A stretch of 64,000 bases of DNA from Tissierella sp032104385 (GCF_032104385.1 NZ_DAMCHJ010000004.1:1-64000); one strand, 5' to 3'. Shown: positions 43,764 through 53,904, counted from the stretch's first letter. Notes: a model not told the origin generated them from the sequence alone. Program-made: numbers and translations.

Positions 43764-45194
43764 GTGAAAGAAAGGATTAAAACTTACCTATTGATATCAT
43801 TAGTATGTATTAGTTTGCTATTTACTAAGAAATTATGGATGGAATTGCCAAATGAAATGTTTCATATACTTAGCAAAGATCAAGAAGCATATGGCTCCTC
43901 ATATTTGTTATCAGATATGATAGTGCCTAATAAGTATCTGTTAAATTTCAATGATAAAAATCATACTATTTTTTATGATGATTCTAAGTATGGATTATGG
44001 ACAAATTCCAGAGCAATCTTAAATGGTATCTTGGGATCGAAGGACATTAAAATTGTAGACTTACCAAATGATGAGTTTTTAACTTATAATGGAAAAAGAT
44101 CCATAAGTTTTTACTTTCCTGATAAAATAAATACTTATATATTGGCTAAGGCCTTAGACGTCAAAGATCCTAATCTTGTTGTAGATACAATACCTAATGT
44201 AAGTAGCATTTATATCTATTTAGGTAAAGAGGATCCTTTTTTTGTCTTTTCTGATGGGCAAAACCATATAGGTATATATGATAAATCTGTTGATACTACC
44301 AATCTTAAGGAAAAGATTATGACTATAGAAGAGGCTGGGAATTATAATTATTATCGTTCAATAAGGGAAGCTTTAAAAATTAACAATGATATATATATTT
44401 CATATGAAATGAAAAATACATTGCCAGAAATCTATGTAGAAAACGAGATAAGAAACTTAGACGATGAAGAAAAGAAAGAGTTAGCAAAGAAATTTTTTAA
44501 GAAAGATATTGATTATATAAGAGAAATAGTTGAAAATAGCGGCTCAACTATGTATATCTATAATCAAAGAGTTCTGAAATTAAATATTAATGGTACCTTA
44601 GAGTATTTTCATCCTTTAGAACAAGTGGTAAAGAAGAGAAATTTATATGAAAGTTTAAGCACTGCAGCTGGTTTTATATCTAAAAATGTAGGAGTATCAA
44701 AAGGAATGTATTTATCTAAAGTTGAAGAAATCAGGGCAGACGATAGTTTAGGTTATAATTTAACATTTAGATATAGGGTTAGAGGTATTCCTGTAATCTT
44801 AGGTAATGGAATGTCAGATTTTGTTCAAATAGAGGTATTTAATAATCATATAAGGTCTTATAAACATTTTATTAGAAAAGATATGAATAAGCCAGTAGAC
44901 AATATTCCACAAGGGGAAAGGATGTTAGCTTCTTTTGATGTAATAGATATGAATTATGATTTTATAACTCAAAAGTACTTGGAAGAAAATAATATTATTC
45001 CAAAAGATAAAGAGATGCCAGATATAGAAGAGATCTTATCATCATCCTTTATACAAGATATTAATTTGGCATATTTTGATCCTTGTTTAAAAGATATGGG
45101 TGATGAATTAATAGGAGTATGGGTTATAAAAATGAATGATGGGCTTTATGCCTTTGATATCTATAATGGATCTTTAGTATATGAAAAAAAATAA
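43764..45194 (+). CDS. yycH: WalRK regulatory protein YycH
   Basis: About 476-aa protein with one N-terminal membrane helix (residues about 7-23) and a long extracellular part. YycH with YycI binds the membrane and extracellular parts of WalK and tunes its activity. GTG start at 43764 behind GGAGATGG gives the typical start VKERIKTYLLISLVCISLLFTKKLW; the ORF extension to 43743 is not needed. Confidence 0.88.
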   Translation: MKERIKTYLLISLVCISLLFTKKLWMELPNEMFHILSKDQEAYGSSYLLSDMIVPNKYLLNFNDKNHTIFYDDSKYGLWTNSRAILNGILGSKDIKIVDLPNDEFLTYNGKRSISFYFPDKINTYILAKALDVKDPNLVVDTIPNVSSIYIYLGKEDPFFVFSDGQNHIGIYDKSVDTTNLKEKIMTIEEAGNYNYYRSIREALKINNDIYISYEMKNTLPEIYVENEIRNLDDEEKKELAKKFFKKDIDYIREIVENSGSTMYIYNQRVLKLNINGTLEYFHPLEQVVKKRNLYESLSTAAGFISKNVGVSKGMYLSKVEEIRADDSLGYNLTFRYRVRGIPVILGNGMSDFVQIEVFNNHIRSYKHFIRKDMNKPVDNIPQGERMLASFDVIDMNYDFITQKYLEENNIIPKDKEMPDIEEILSSSFIQDINLAYFDPCLKDMGDELIGVWVIKMNDGLYAFDIYNGSLVYEKK

Positions 45195-45216
45195 GGAGTA
45201 TCGGATGGTGAATTAA

Positions 45217-46062
45217 ATGGATTGGTCAAAGGCAAAAACCATCTTAATAGTTGCGTTTCTAGTAACCAATATATTATTGGTAGCTGTTCTGCTGTCAAGT
45301 CAAAGACAAGTAGAAACAACAACTAAGGAAGGATTTATCGACGATGTAACTAAACTTCTAAATAATAAAAATATTTTTATAGATACAGAAATGCCTAAGG
45401 AAATTCCAAGTTTAAATATTTTAACAGTGGAATATGAAATGTTAGATTCATATGAGGCTAATAGAAAATATTTTAATGGCAAAGGTAAAATAGAATCAAA
45501 GGACAAGGGAACTACAGGAATCATATATAACGATGAATATATATTAATTACAAATAAAAAGATATTAAGCTATGAAAATAAAAAACAAGAAAACAAATAT
45601 AAGAATTTAAATAGTGAACTTGCTAAAACCATTGCAATTAAATTTCTTGAGGAAAGAAACTATGATACTTCGGATATGCTATTATCATATATAAAAAATG
45701 AAGGAGATACTTATTATCTAGAATTTTCAAAGATATATAAGGATAAGTATCTAGAGAAAGCTAATACAACTATGGAAATAGATAGTAGAGGAGTCAGAAG
45801 GTTAGACAGAATATGGCTAAAGGTGTTAAATGAAGGGGAGACACCTATATATATTAGTACTGCTCCAAAGGCTATACTTAGCTTGCTAGGCAAGGAAGAA
45901 GTGTATGGAAAAACTATAAAAGATATCTCCTTATGCTATTACTTTGGGCCGATGGAACAAAAATATGTTAAGGAGCCAAATGATCCAAGAAAGGGAAATA
46001 CATTCCCAGCATGGAGGGTTTTGTTTGATGATGGGTATAAGATAATAATAGATAATTATTAA
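45217..46062 (+). CDS. yycI: WalRK regulatory protein YycI
   Basis: 281-aa single-pass membrane protein that begins MDWSKAKTILIVAFLVTNILLVAVLL, the signature start of YycI, followed by an extracellular domain of the two-component regulator propeptide-like YycI fold. Works with YycH on WalK. Followed by a terminator, so walJ-htrC may have their own promoter. Confidence 0.92.
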   Translation: MDWSKAKTILIVAFLVTNILLVAVLLSSQRQVETTTKEGFIDDVTKLLNNKNIFIDTEMPKEIPSLNILTVEYEMLDSYEANRKYFNGKGKIESKDKGTTGIIYNDEYILITNKKILSYENKKQENKYKNLNSELAKTIAIKFLEERNYDTSDMLLSYIKNEGDTYYLEFSKIYKDKYLEKANTTMEIDSRGVRRLDRIWLKVLNEGETPIYISTAPKAILSLLGKEEVYGKTIKDISLCYYFGPMEQKYVKEPNDPRKGNTFPAWRVLFDDGYKIIIDNY

Positions 46063-46090
46063 AAGAAGAATTAGAAATTCTTCTTTTTTT
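46062..46090 (+). terminator. Terminator after yycI
   Basis: AAAGAAGAATT / AATTCTTCTTT stem of 11 bp with 3-nt loop, then T run. It begins at the yycI stop. Confidence 0.85.
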
Positions 46091-46129
46091 TACATATATA
46101 AACTATAATATAAAAAAGGGGAAATTATT

Positions 46130-46924
46130 GTGGAAGTTAAATTTTGTTCCTTATCTAGCGGTAGCTCTGGGAACTGTCAATATATTGAAACTGAGAAATC
46201 AAAAATATTAATAGATGCTGGATTTTCTGGGAAAAGATTGGAGCAGTTATTATCATCAATAGGAGTGAATCCAAAGGATATAGATGGAATAGTGGTGACT
46301 CATGAGCATATTGACCATGTAAAAGGAGTAGGAGTTTTTTCAAGAAGATATGACTTACCTATATATGCCAATGAAAGTACATGGATAGGTATGAATAAGA
46401 CAATTGGAAAGATACAGGATAAGAATATAAAAATATTTAAATCTGAAAATTATTTCAATATTAGAGATATTCAAGTTTATCCAATTAATATTTTTCATGA
46501 TGCATTGGAACCAGTTGGTTATATATTTTTTTATAATAAGGTTAAAATTAGTATTATAACTGATACAGGAAAAGTAAATGATAATATTAAATCAAATATA
46601 AAAAATTCTAATCTTTATTTGTTAGAATCCAATCATGATATAGATATGCTAAAGAAAGGTAATTATCCATGGCCATTAAAACAGAGAATACTTAGTGCCA
46701 ATGGACATTTATCCAATGATGATGCAGCTATGACTTTAGGAGAAATTATACAAGGAAATGAAGAAATTATATTGTTAGGGCATTTAAGTAGAGATAATAA
46801 TACACCTGAGATTGCTTATAAAACTGTTAGCAATCTGTTGTTAAGTCAGGGAATAGATGTAAATAAGGATATTAAATTGGATTTAACCTATAGGGATAGA
46901 GCAACAACAATTTATAATCTATAA
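46130..46924 (+). CDS. walJ: Metallo-beta-lactamase-fold protein WalJ (YycJ)
   Basis: 264-aa nuclease-like MBL protein. Metal ligands are seen in VVTHEHIDHVKG (HxHxDH) and in HLSRDNNTPE; the start FCSLSSGSSGNCQYIE is typical of YycJ. Linked to cell division or DNA repair with the wal system. GTG start at 46130. Confidence 0.93.
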   Translation: MEVKFCSLSSGSSGNCQYIETEKSKILIDAGFSGKRLEQLLSSIGVNPKDIDGIVVTHEHIDHVKGVGVFSRRYDLPIYANESTWIGMNKTIGKIQDKNIKIFKSENYFNIRDIQVYPINIFHDALEPVGYIFFYNKVKISIITDTGKVNDNIKSNIKNSNLYLLESNHDIDMLKKGNYPWPLKQRILSANGHLSNDDAAMTLGEIIQGNEEIILLGHLSRDNNTPEIAYKTVSNLLLSQGIDVNKDIKLDLTYRDRATTIYNL

Positions 46925-46936
46925 GGAGGTATTAGA

Positions 46937-48082
46937 ATGGGGGACTATAATTATTATAGCTATAATAGACCACCTAAGAAAAGGGGAATTCTTTCATATT
47001 TTATAGTAGCATTGGTGGGAGCAATTATAGGTGGTGTTTTAAGTGTATATATTGCACCAACTTACTTATATGGCAAAATATTGCCTATGCCGGATATTTT
47101 TGTAAGAGAAGAAGTTGAAAATATAAACAAGATAAATATAACTCCGATGGAAGATATTTCTACAGTAACTGCTGTGGCGAAAAAGAATATAGGCTCTGTA
47201 GTAGGTATAACTACAGTTCAAGAAGTTAGGGAATTCTTTTGGGCTAGGGATACAGAGGGAGTTGGCTCAGGGGTAATAATAGATTCGAATGGATATATTT
47301 TAACTAATTCACATGTAATAGGAGATGGAAAGGCAAAGAGTATAACTGTTCTTATTGAAAATATGGATAAAATGCCTGGTAAAGTTTTATGGTATGACTC
47401 GGCTCTTGATTTAGCAATAGTGAAAGTAGAAGTTAGAAATCTCCAAGTAGCAGATTTAGGTGATTCGGATTTACTAGAAGTTGGTCAATTAGCAATTGCA
47501 ATAGGTAATCCACTGGGACTTGATTTCCAAAGGTCTGTAACTTCTGGTATAATTTCAGGATTACATCGTTCTATCAGAGTAGATCAATATAATGTAATAG
47601 AAGATTTAATACAAACTGATGCCTCTATAAATCCAGGGAATAGCGGAGGTCCACTTTTAAATAATAAAGGAGAAGTTATTGGATTAAATACGGCAAAAAT
47701 TCAGACTGGAGAAGGGCTGGGTTTTGCCATACCAATAAATCTTGTTAAATCAATTGCAGAGGAAGTAATCAAGGAAGGTAGTTTCAATAATGTATATATT
47801 GGTTTCCAAGGTATAGAGGTAGATAGGTATGAAAGACAATCTGGAGTTAAGTTAAAAACAAATAATGGAGTTGTAATTGTAAAACTATTTCCCAATTCAC
47901 CAGCAGTAAATGCAGATTTAAAACCTTTAGATGTAATAGTTAAGATAGATAACCAAAATGTTGAAACTATGACTCAGTTGAGAAAGATGTTATATAAATA
48001 TAGAATTGGAGATAAAGCAATTTTAACAATAAATAGAGGTGGAGAAGAGATAAAGACAGAAATTACATTTACAAAATTCTAA
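46937..48082 (+). CDS. htrC: HtrA/DegP-like serine protease HtrC
   Basis: 381-aa membrane-anchored quality-control protease. A basic cytoplasmic start with YNRPPKKRG precedes one membrane helix (about 17-42); the trypsin-like domain has His126, Asp158 and Ser236 (NSHVIG, ALDLAIVK, NPGNSGGPLL); one PDZ domain covers about residues 285-378. It is the usual last gene of the wal operon. ATG after AAGGAGGTATTAGA. Confidence 0.94.
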   Translation: MGDYNYYSYNRPPKKRGILSYFIVALVGAIIGGVLSVYIAPTYLYGKILPMPDIFVREEVENINKINITPMEDISTVTAVAKKNIGSVVGITTVQEVREFFWARDTEGVGSGVIIDSNGYILTNSHVIGDGKAKSITVLIENMDKMPGKVLWYDSALDLAIVKVEVRNLQVADLGDSDLLEVGQLAIAIGNPLGLDFQRSVTSGIISGLHRSIRVDQYNVIEDLIQTDASINPGNSGGPLLNNKGEVIGLNTAKIQTGEGLGFAIPINLVKSIAEEVIKEGSFNNVYIGFQGIEVDRYERQSGVKLKTNNGVVIVKLFPNSPAVNADLKPLDVIVKIDNQNVETMTQLRKMLYKYRIGDKAILTINRGGEEIKTEITFTKF

Positions 48083-48102
48083 AATATTAAGGAGGACTAT
48101 GG

Positions 48103-48852
48103 ATGAGGATACTATTAACAAATGATGATGGAATAATGGCGGAGGGAATATATACATTAGCAAAAGAATTAGAAAAAGATCATGAAGTGATTATAGTAGC
48201 ACCTGAAATTCAAAGATCTGCACAGAGTCATGCTATTACATTATTTCAACCTTTAGTAGTGAAGGAAGTAGAGTTAGAAGGGATTAGATCCAAAGCATAT
48301 AGTATATCTGGTACACCAGCAGATTGTGTTAGAACTGGTTTAGAAGTTTTAGCTGATGGTCCTGTAGATATGGTTTTTTCTGGTACAAATATAGGATTGA
48401 ATTCAGGTATGGATATTCTTTATTCAGGAACAGTATCAGCAGCGATAGAAGCAAATATTTATAAGATACCTTCTATAGCAGTGTCAGCTGAATTAGTAGA
48501 TGGCAATGCAAGGTTTGATATTGCTGCTAAATATGCAAAAAAAATATTAGAAGAATCTAAAGAGCAATTAAGTAAATCTAATATAGTTTTAAATATAAAT
48601 GTACCATATAAAAAGGAAGAAGATATACTAGGGATAAAAGTTTGTAAAATAGGTGGAGTAATTTACGATTATTATTTTATGGACTATAATGAAAAAGGAG
48701 AAAAGATATTAAAGTTAAAAGGTAGAAGAGAAACAGAAATAGAAAAGGATACAGATAGATATTATCTAAAGGAAGGATATGTAACGGTGACTCCTTTGCA
48801 TTATGACTTGACTAATTTTAAATTATTAGATGAAGTAAAAAAATGGTTTTAA
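48103..48852 (+). CDS. surE: 5'/3'-nucleotidase SurE
   Basis: 249-aa nucleoside monophosphate phosphatase. The metal site LLTNDDGIMAEGI at the N-terminus, VVAPEIQRSAQSHAIT-like segment and SGTNIGLNSGMDILYSGTVSAAIEA are family marks. Associated with stationary-phase survival. Follows htrC by 20 nt behind AAGGAGGACT, likely in the same transcript. Confidence 0.96.
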   Translation: MRILLTNDDGIMAEGIYTLAKELEKDHEVIIVAPEIQRSAQSHAITLFQPLVVKEVELEGIRSKAYSISGTPADCVRTGLEVLADGPVDMVFSGTNIGLNSGMDILYSGTVSAAIEANIYKIPSIAVSAELVDGNARFDIAAKYAKKILEESKEQLSKSNIVLNINVPYKKEEDILGIKVCKIGGVIYDYYFMDYNEKGEKILKLKGRRETEIEKDTDRYYLKEGYVTVTPLHYDLTNFKLLDEVKKWF

Positions 48853-48918
48853 AGTTGAATATTTATTATAATTTTGGGTAATAATAAGGTACTACTTTAG
48901 CGGAAAGGAGTGTGCTAT

Positions 48919-49221
48919 ATGTTTAAAATTAAAGATAAAGAAGAAGTACTAAAAGAATATGTAAGACGTTATCCTGAATTAGATCAGTTTATAATTGACG
49001 AGTTATCTAGAGAATACGATAGATACATAGATTTACTTAAAAATTTAGAAACCAGAGAAGAAGCCATTGATATATTTGAAGAAGAGATTGAGAAAAATGA
49101 AAGAAGATACCAAGATAATAATCAGATGAAGGCTTTAGAAGGCTCAACTCATGATCAGTTTATGGAGATACTCGCGAATTATGGGATGATAGTATTTTTT
49201 AGAGATAATATGATAGAGTAA
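48919..49221 (+). CDS. Small acidic helical protein, unknown
   Basis: 100-aa protein, not recognised. It is rich in Glu, Asp, Arg and Lys and predicted by eye to be all-helical, with EEVLKEYVRRYPELDQFIIDELSREYDRYIDLLK at the start. No membrane segment or cysteine. ATG 48919 lies 8 nt after AAAGGAG. Confidence 0.7.
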   Translation: MFKIKDKEEVLKEYVRRYPELDQFIIDELSREYDRYIDLLKNLETREEAIDIFEEEIEKNERRYQDNNQMKALEGSTHDQFMEILANYGMIVFFRDNMIE

Positions 49222-49254
49222 ACTTAATTCACAATTAAAATCCTTAAAAAGAGA

Positions 49255-49293
49255 ATAAAGCAGCTGTACAACTTAGTTGTACAGCTGCTTTAT
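49255..49293. terminator. Bidirectional terminator
   Basis: Nearly perfect palindrome with 19-bp arms (49255-49273 and 49275-49293), GC-rich core CAGCTGTACAAC, between two converging genes. Confidence 0.85.
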
Positions 49294-49294
49294 A

Positions 49295-49732
49295 TTAGTC
49301 CTTAGAAGCAATTGTTAAATATATTGATGCTACTACAATAGCTTGAATCAATAATATTAATTCGAAGGCCATTATAAAATATGGATAAGACATCATATTT
49401 ATAAAGTAATTGCTATTTATAACAATAGGTACTAATAAACTCATTACTAAACCTAGTATTAATTGAATCCTAAGAAATGGGTTTTGCTTCTTCTTAATGG
49501 AATATATAAATAGCACAATAAATAAGATGCCTAGAATTACTCCCAAAATGCTATGCTTCAATAAATTACTAGAAGAGTATATACTTTGCTCGTATTGAAG
49601 TCTTCGAGAGTAAATATGCCTCATTACTCCTGCCTTTTTTCTTGTTAAGCTATTTATTATAAATACAATAGTAATAAACCCTATTTGTATCAATGCAATA
49701 AATCCATAAAGAACAGATTTAATTATATTCAT
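49295..49732 (-). CDS. Four-helix membrane protein beside the rhodanese lipoprotein
   Basis: About 145-aa protein, not recognised, with four hydrophobic segments (near residues 8-24, 60-78, 85-105 and 115-140). Likely start is the ATG at 49732 (after AGGACTACA); another ATG lies at 49750. It begins about 25 nt after the rhodanese stop, so both are on one transcript. It might anchor or serve a sulfur-handling complex, but this is only context. Confidence 0.6.
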   Translation of the reverse strand: MNIIKSVLYGFIALIQIGFITIVFIINSLTRKKAGVMRHIYSRRLQYEQSIYSSSNLLKHSILGVILGILFIVLFIYSIKKKQNPFLRIQLILGLVMSLLVPIVINSNYFINMMSYPYFIMAFELILLIQAIVVASIYLTIASKD

Positions 49733-49757
49733 TGTAGTCCTATTCCTCATATTATCA

Positions 49758-51152
49758 CTATTTAGGTTCACCAGTTTCTGATGGATTATTGTTGTTACTC
49801 CATCCAATCCATCCATCACTGTAAAGTGAAGTGTTATCAAGTCCCATAACATTTGCATAATATAATACTTCTGCAGCACGCCATCCACTTCCACACATAA
49901 ATGAAAGGTGCTTATTTGTATCTATTCCATATTCTTTCCACATATTAACTATTTCTTCACCATTACGCATAGTATTGTCTAAGTTACGATAATAATCTAA
50001 TGAATTGGAATCAGTTTTTCCAGCATTACCAAAGATAGCTCCAGGAATACGACCTTTCTTATCATGATAGGAATATCCTGAACTTTCACCAATATATTCA
50101 TCCCAAGTACGATTATCAACTAGTGTAAACTCATCTTTCTTAGGCAATAATTCTTTTAATTCTGAAATAGTGTCTATTAAAGTTGGATTAATAGGTATTG
50201 TTGCACCAAAATCAGTCACAGGTGTTGGTTTATGACTTTCTTTTTCAACATCATATCCAGCTGCTACCCAAGCACCTAGCCCACCATTTAATACTCTTAC
50301 ATCACTTATACCAATATAACGTAATGCTAAGGCTACACGATAAGCAGCCATTTGAGCTTCACTTGTTACTATTACAGTATCATCCTTTGTAAAACCATGA
50401 CTTAAAGCAAATTCAGTTAATGCAGCATCATTAGCTAACATCCATGTTGGAGGTGGTTCTATGGAATCTGTATTAATATGGAAACTCGTAGGAACATGCC
50501 CATTAGCATAAGATGTATCCTCCTCACCCCAGCTAGCTTCAACGATTTTAATTTCTTTAGCATTTTCAAAAGTTTCGGGAGTTTTACCATCTAGAATTTC
50601 TTTAATTATACTTGCAGGAACAATCATATGATAGTTTGTATAGCTTTCCATTGGAAGACTAGAATCCTTAGCCCATTCATTAACATCATAGGTATATAAA
50701 TTTTCATACCCTTTATTAGCTAAAAAGTTTGCAACTTCCAAAGCATCCTTACCATTGGCATCATATAATACTATGTTCTTACTGGAGCTGATATCCTTAG
50801 TTTTTAGAGCCTCATTTAAAATGTTTTCCTTGTTTTCAACATCTAGTTTTAACCAATTAGCTGAAAAGTCAACTGATCCAGCTATATGTCCTCCTCTTTC
50901 TACTCCTTCAAGTTTCCAACCATTATAAGCATCATTAATTCTAGTATCAACTATTACCCACAAATCATCATTTAACTTATTCTTTAAATCTGCAGTAGCA
51001 ATTGATTGGATTCCTTCCACCTTATCCTCTATTGGTTCAGGAGTAGGTTCTTCAGACTTATCAATTGGCTTTTTAGAACAGGCAGCTAAAGTTAATGATA
51101 ATATCATTAAAATTGTTATTGGCAACATTAATTTTCTTGACTTTTTTGACAT
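49758..51152 (-). CDS. Rhodanese-domain lipoprotein (triple domain)
   Basis: 464-aa exported lipoprotein. The signal peptide ends in the lipobox LAAC (Cys at about 25). Three rhodanese repeats follow: about 45-160, 165-305 and 310-455. Only the third keeps an active-site cysteine, in FMCGSGWRAAE; the first two have Asp (LYDANGKDA) and Ser (VTSEAQMAA) at that place. It probably transfers sulfane sulfur from thiosulfate or mercaptopyruvate outside the membrane. Confidence 0.88.
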   Translation of the reverse strand: MSKKSRKLMLPITILMILSLTLAACSKKPIDKSEEPTPEPIEDKVEGIQSIATADLKNKLNDDLWVIVDTRINDAYNGWKLEGVERGGHIAGSVDFSANWLKLDVENKENILNEALKTKDISSSKNIVLYDANGKDALEVANFLANKGYENLYTYDVNEWAKDSSLPMESYTNYHMIVPASIIKEILDGKTPETFENAKEIKIVEASWGEEDTSYANGHVPTSFHINTDSIEPPPTWMLANDAALTEFALSHGFTKDDTVIVTSEAQMAAYRVALALRYIGISDVRVLNGGLGAWVAAGYDVEKESHKPTPVTDFGATIPINPTLIDTISELKELLPKKDEFTLVDNRTWDEYIGESSGYSYHDKKGRIPGAIFGNAGKTDSNSLDYYRNLDNTMRNGEEIVNMWKEYGIDTNKHLSFMCGSGWRAAEVLYYANVMGLDNTSLYSDGWIGWSNNNNPSETGEPK

Positions 51153-51381
51153 TTTATGTCTCCTTTCTATTATTTATTATCAAGATATATATTAGCATAA
51201 AAAAAATAAGAAAAAATGGATATAAAAACAAACTATGATTGTTTTATGGATTATAGATTTTTTCTATAGTAAGATTATGGATATAGAAGCTATTATAAAG
51301 GATATGTTAATACAAATATTAAAATCAAGCTATTTGTGGTAATATATAAGAAATATACATTTAGAATGAAAGGAACAAACT

Positions 51382-51861
51382 ATGAATATTAGAATTATTG
51401 CAGTAGGAAAGATAAAGGAAAAATATATACAAGAAGGTATCAAAGAATTTACTAAAAGATTATCAAGATATTGTTCATTAGATATAGTTGAAATTGATGA
51501 CGAAAAGGCTCCTGAAAGTTTATCAGAAAAAGAAATGGATATGGTGAAGAATAAAGAAGGGGATAAAATACTATCAAAGATTCCTCAAAGTTCTTTCGTT
51601 ATAGCCTTAGTTATAGAAGGGAAACAACTATCTTCAGAGGATTTATCAATAAAGATGAAGGAGCTTATGATAAATGGTATAAATGATATTTCCTTTGTCA
51701 TAGGAGGTTCTTTAGGATTATCGAAAGATGTAATAAATAGAAGTAACTTTAAATTATCATTCTCAAAAATGACATTTCCACATCAATTAATGAGACTTAT
51801 ATTGTTGGAACAGGTATATAGAGGATGGCGAATAATGAAGGGAGAACCCTATCATAAGTAG
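51382..51861 (+). CDS. rlmH: 23S rRNA pseudouridine-1915 N3-methyltransferase RlmH
   Basis: 159-aa SPOUT methyltransferase. The start NIRIIAVGKIKEKYIQEGIKEFTKRLSRY, the SAM knot FVIGGSLGLSKDV and the C-terminal FPHQLMRLILLEQVYRGWRIMKGEPYHK are diagnostic. It often lies close to walJ-htrC in Firmicutes. Confidence 0.97.
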   Translation: MNIRIIAVGKIKEKYIQEGIKEFTKRLSRYCSLDIVEIDDEKAPESLSEKEMDMVKNKEGDKILSKIPQSSFVIALVIEGKQLSSEDLSIKMKELMINGINDISFVIGGSLGLSKDVINRSNFKLSFSKMTFPHQLMRLILLEQVYRGWRIMKGEPYHK

Positions 51862-51932
51862 ATAAATTGTTATGATTAAGATAAAATGGAAAGTGTTATT
51901 TTATAAATAAAATTAAACATGGGAGAATTAAA

Positions 51933-52430
51933 ATGATAAATAATATAAAGGCATTACTATTACATTTAGCTATTGTAATAGTATCTTCTATTTTATTAAT
52001 AATCTTTGTTGCAACTGGACCTACACTTGGTAAATATACAACCAATATACTAAGTAGGATATTTTTGATTATAATATTAACAATTTCTTACGTTTACATG
52101 GGTACATTTTTAAATATTAGCAAAAATAAAAAATATGACTTTTTTAATGGTAGTATTATTTCTCTTATAGGTATTGGATTATGGACATATATATTTTCAA
52201 TAACTGGTAAAAACTTATTAGAAGTACCTAGAGAATTAAGTGAGTATTGGATATTATTTAATATTTACTATACTCCATTTACAATGATTGACTTTCTTTT
52301 AGGTATACCTACAATTCCATTATTACTATTATTTGAAAACTTGTTACCATCTATTCTTATGGGATGTGGGCTGAAATATAAGAGATTAAAACTAAGAAAA
52401 TGTATAGAGAATTCAGTGGATGGTATGTAA
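51933..52430 (+). CDS. Membrane protein, unknown
   Basis: 165-aa protein with about five hydrophobic segments (9-27, 42-60, 72-90, 105-125, 128-145) and a basic tail. No family recognised. The ATG follows GGGAGAATTAAA. Confidence 0.7.
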   Translation: MINNIKALLLHLAIVIVSSILLIIFVATGPTLGKYTTNILSRIFLIIILTISYVYMGTFLNISKNKKYDFFNGSIISLIGIGLWTYIFSITGKNLLEVPRELSEYWILFNIYYTPFTMIDFLLGIPTIPLLLLFENLLPSILMGCGLKYKRLKLRKCIENSVDGM

Positions 52431-52489
52431 TATATTTATATAGACTTAGATACAAGAAATTTATATTAGTTAGTGAAGGAGGTTGAAGT

Positions 52490-52771
52490 ATGGAATATGT
52501 ATCTATGGGTTTGATAGTTATTTTGTTTACTATTTTTAGCACCAATATTAGTGAACTGCATCGTAATCAAAAAAGAATAGAATCAAAACTAGATAAAATT
52601 ATGGAGCATCTTGGATTATATGAATCGTCAATAGAACATATACCAGATGAGCTTAAAAGTGAGTTAGTACAGCTTGTTTCGGAGAATAAAAGAGTTAAGG
52701 CAATAAAGAAGTTAAGAGATGCTACTGGGATGGGATTAAAGGAAGCAAAGGATTATGTGGATGCTTTATAA
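52490..52771 (+). CDS. Membrane-anchored L7/L12 C-terminal-domain protein
   Basis: 93-aa protein. One N-terminal membrane helix (about 3-20) is followed by a helical linker (NQKRIESKLDKIMEHLGL) and a short domain ELVQLVSENKRVKAIKKLRDATGMGLKEAKDYVDAL, which matches the C-terminal domain of ribosomal protein L7/L12 (KIxVIKxVRExTGLGLKEAKDLVE). It is not rplL: the dimer and hinge parts are missing. A strong AAGGAGG ribosome site is present. Confidence 0.82.
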   Translation: MEYVSMGLIVILFTIFSTNISELHRNQKRIESKLDKIMEHLGLYESSIEHIPDELKSELVQLVSENKRVKAIKKLRDATGMGLKEAKDYVDAL

Positions 52772-52970
52772 AATTGTATGAGAAAATCATACTTTAATCC
52801 AGCAACCTTTATTTATAGGTATAATATACTAAATTAATATCATAACAAACTATTGTCTGATATTATAATAGAATAAGGGGTAGATATAAATAAATTGGTT
52901 TGAAGGGGATGAGATATGATTTAAAATGGGTTGTAGTAATCTTAGTTATTATAACTTAAGGGGTGATTTT

Positions 52971-53732
52971 ATGTGGTCAAGGGAAGAGATTAAGAATTAT
53001 GCAAAGGATTTTTTGAGACAACATTATTGGAAAGCATTTTTAGTATGTCTTATTGTAGTTATAATTGGCAATAGTGGCATTAAGGTTAAAGCACCTGATA
53101 GACATAATCAAATTCAAACAATGGATATAATGCGAAATAAAATAGCTTTCGAGCCTAATAATATTGCATTTAATTTTACAGCTAGAAAGTTTGGTATATC
53201 TCCTATATTTTATATATCAAGAGGATTTATCCCAATAATAATTATTATTTCCTTAATAATTTCAATAACCATAGGTTATGCGCTTGAAGTAGGTAAGAGT
53301 AGGTTTTTTCTTAAAGGATTTAAGGATGATGTGAATGTAGAAAATTTATTTTCAACCTTCAACTCTAGGGAATATTTTGGAATTGTAAAAACCCAATTTG
53401 TAAGAAATTTATATAATTTATTATGGACACTATTGTTTATAATACCAGGAATAATAAAATCTTATGAATATATAATGGTACCATATATTTTATCTGATGA
53501 ACCTAATTTATCACCTAATGAGGCTATAAGAAGAAGTATGGATATGACAGAAGGGCATAAAATGGATATATTTATATTAGATTTATCTTTCTGGGGCTGG
53601 TATATTTTGGGCTTGCTTTTCTTTGGTATAGGAGGAATCTTTGTCCATCCTTATAAAGAAGCTACCTTAGCAAGACTATATAATATTCTATCTAGTAATG
53701 ATAATATTGATGAGGATATGGTATTGGAATAA
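52971..53732 (+). CDS. DUF975 family membrane protein
   Basis: About 253-aa protein starting MWSREEIKNYAKDFLRQHYWKAFLVCLIVV, the usual start of DUF975 proteins, with five to six membrane segments and the conserved RRSMDMTEGHKMDIFILDLSFWGWYILG. Function unknown. The ATG at 52971 lies after AAGGGGTGATTTT. Confidence 0.85.
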   Translation: MWSREEIKNYAKDFLRQHYWKAFLVCLIVVIIGNSGIKVKAPDRHNQIQTMDIMRNKIAFEPNNIAFNFTARKFGISPIFYISRGFIPIIIIISLIISITIGYALEVGKSRFFLKGFKDDVNVENLFSTFNSREYFGIVKTQFVRNLYNLLWTLLFIIPGIIKSYEYIMVPYILSDEPNLSPNEAIRRSMDMTEGHKMDIFILDLSFWGWYILGLLFFGIGGIFVHPYKEATLARLYNILSSNDNIDEDMVLE

Positions 53733-53904
53733 ATCAATAAATATATAGAGTTAAATACATAAATAACCTTTAGGATAGTAATTTCTTAGAGGTTATTTAT
53801 TTAAATAAAAGTAGTATAAATGCTTAAACACATCATGTTATTTCAAATTTTATAAATATGTTATAATTAAAATATCAATGAATTTCGTTAATAGGAGGGT
53901 TAAT

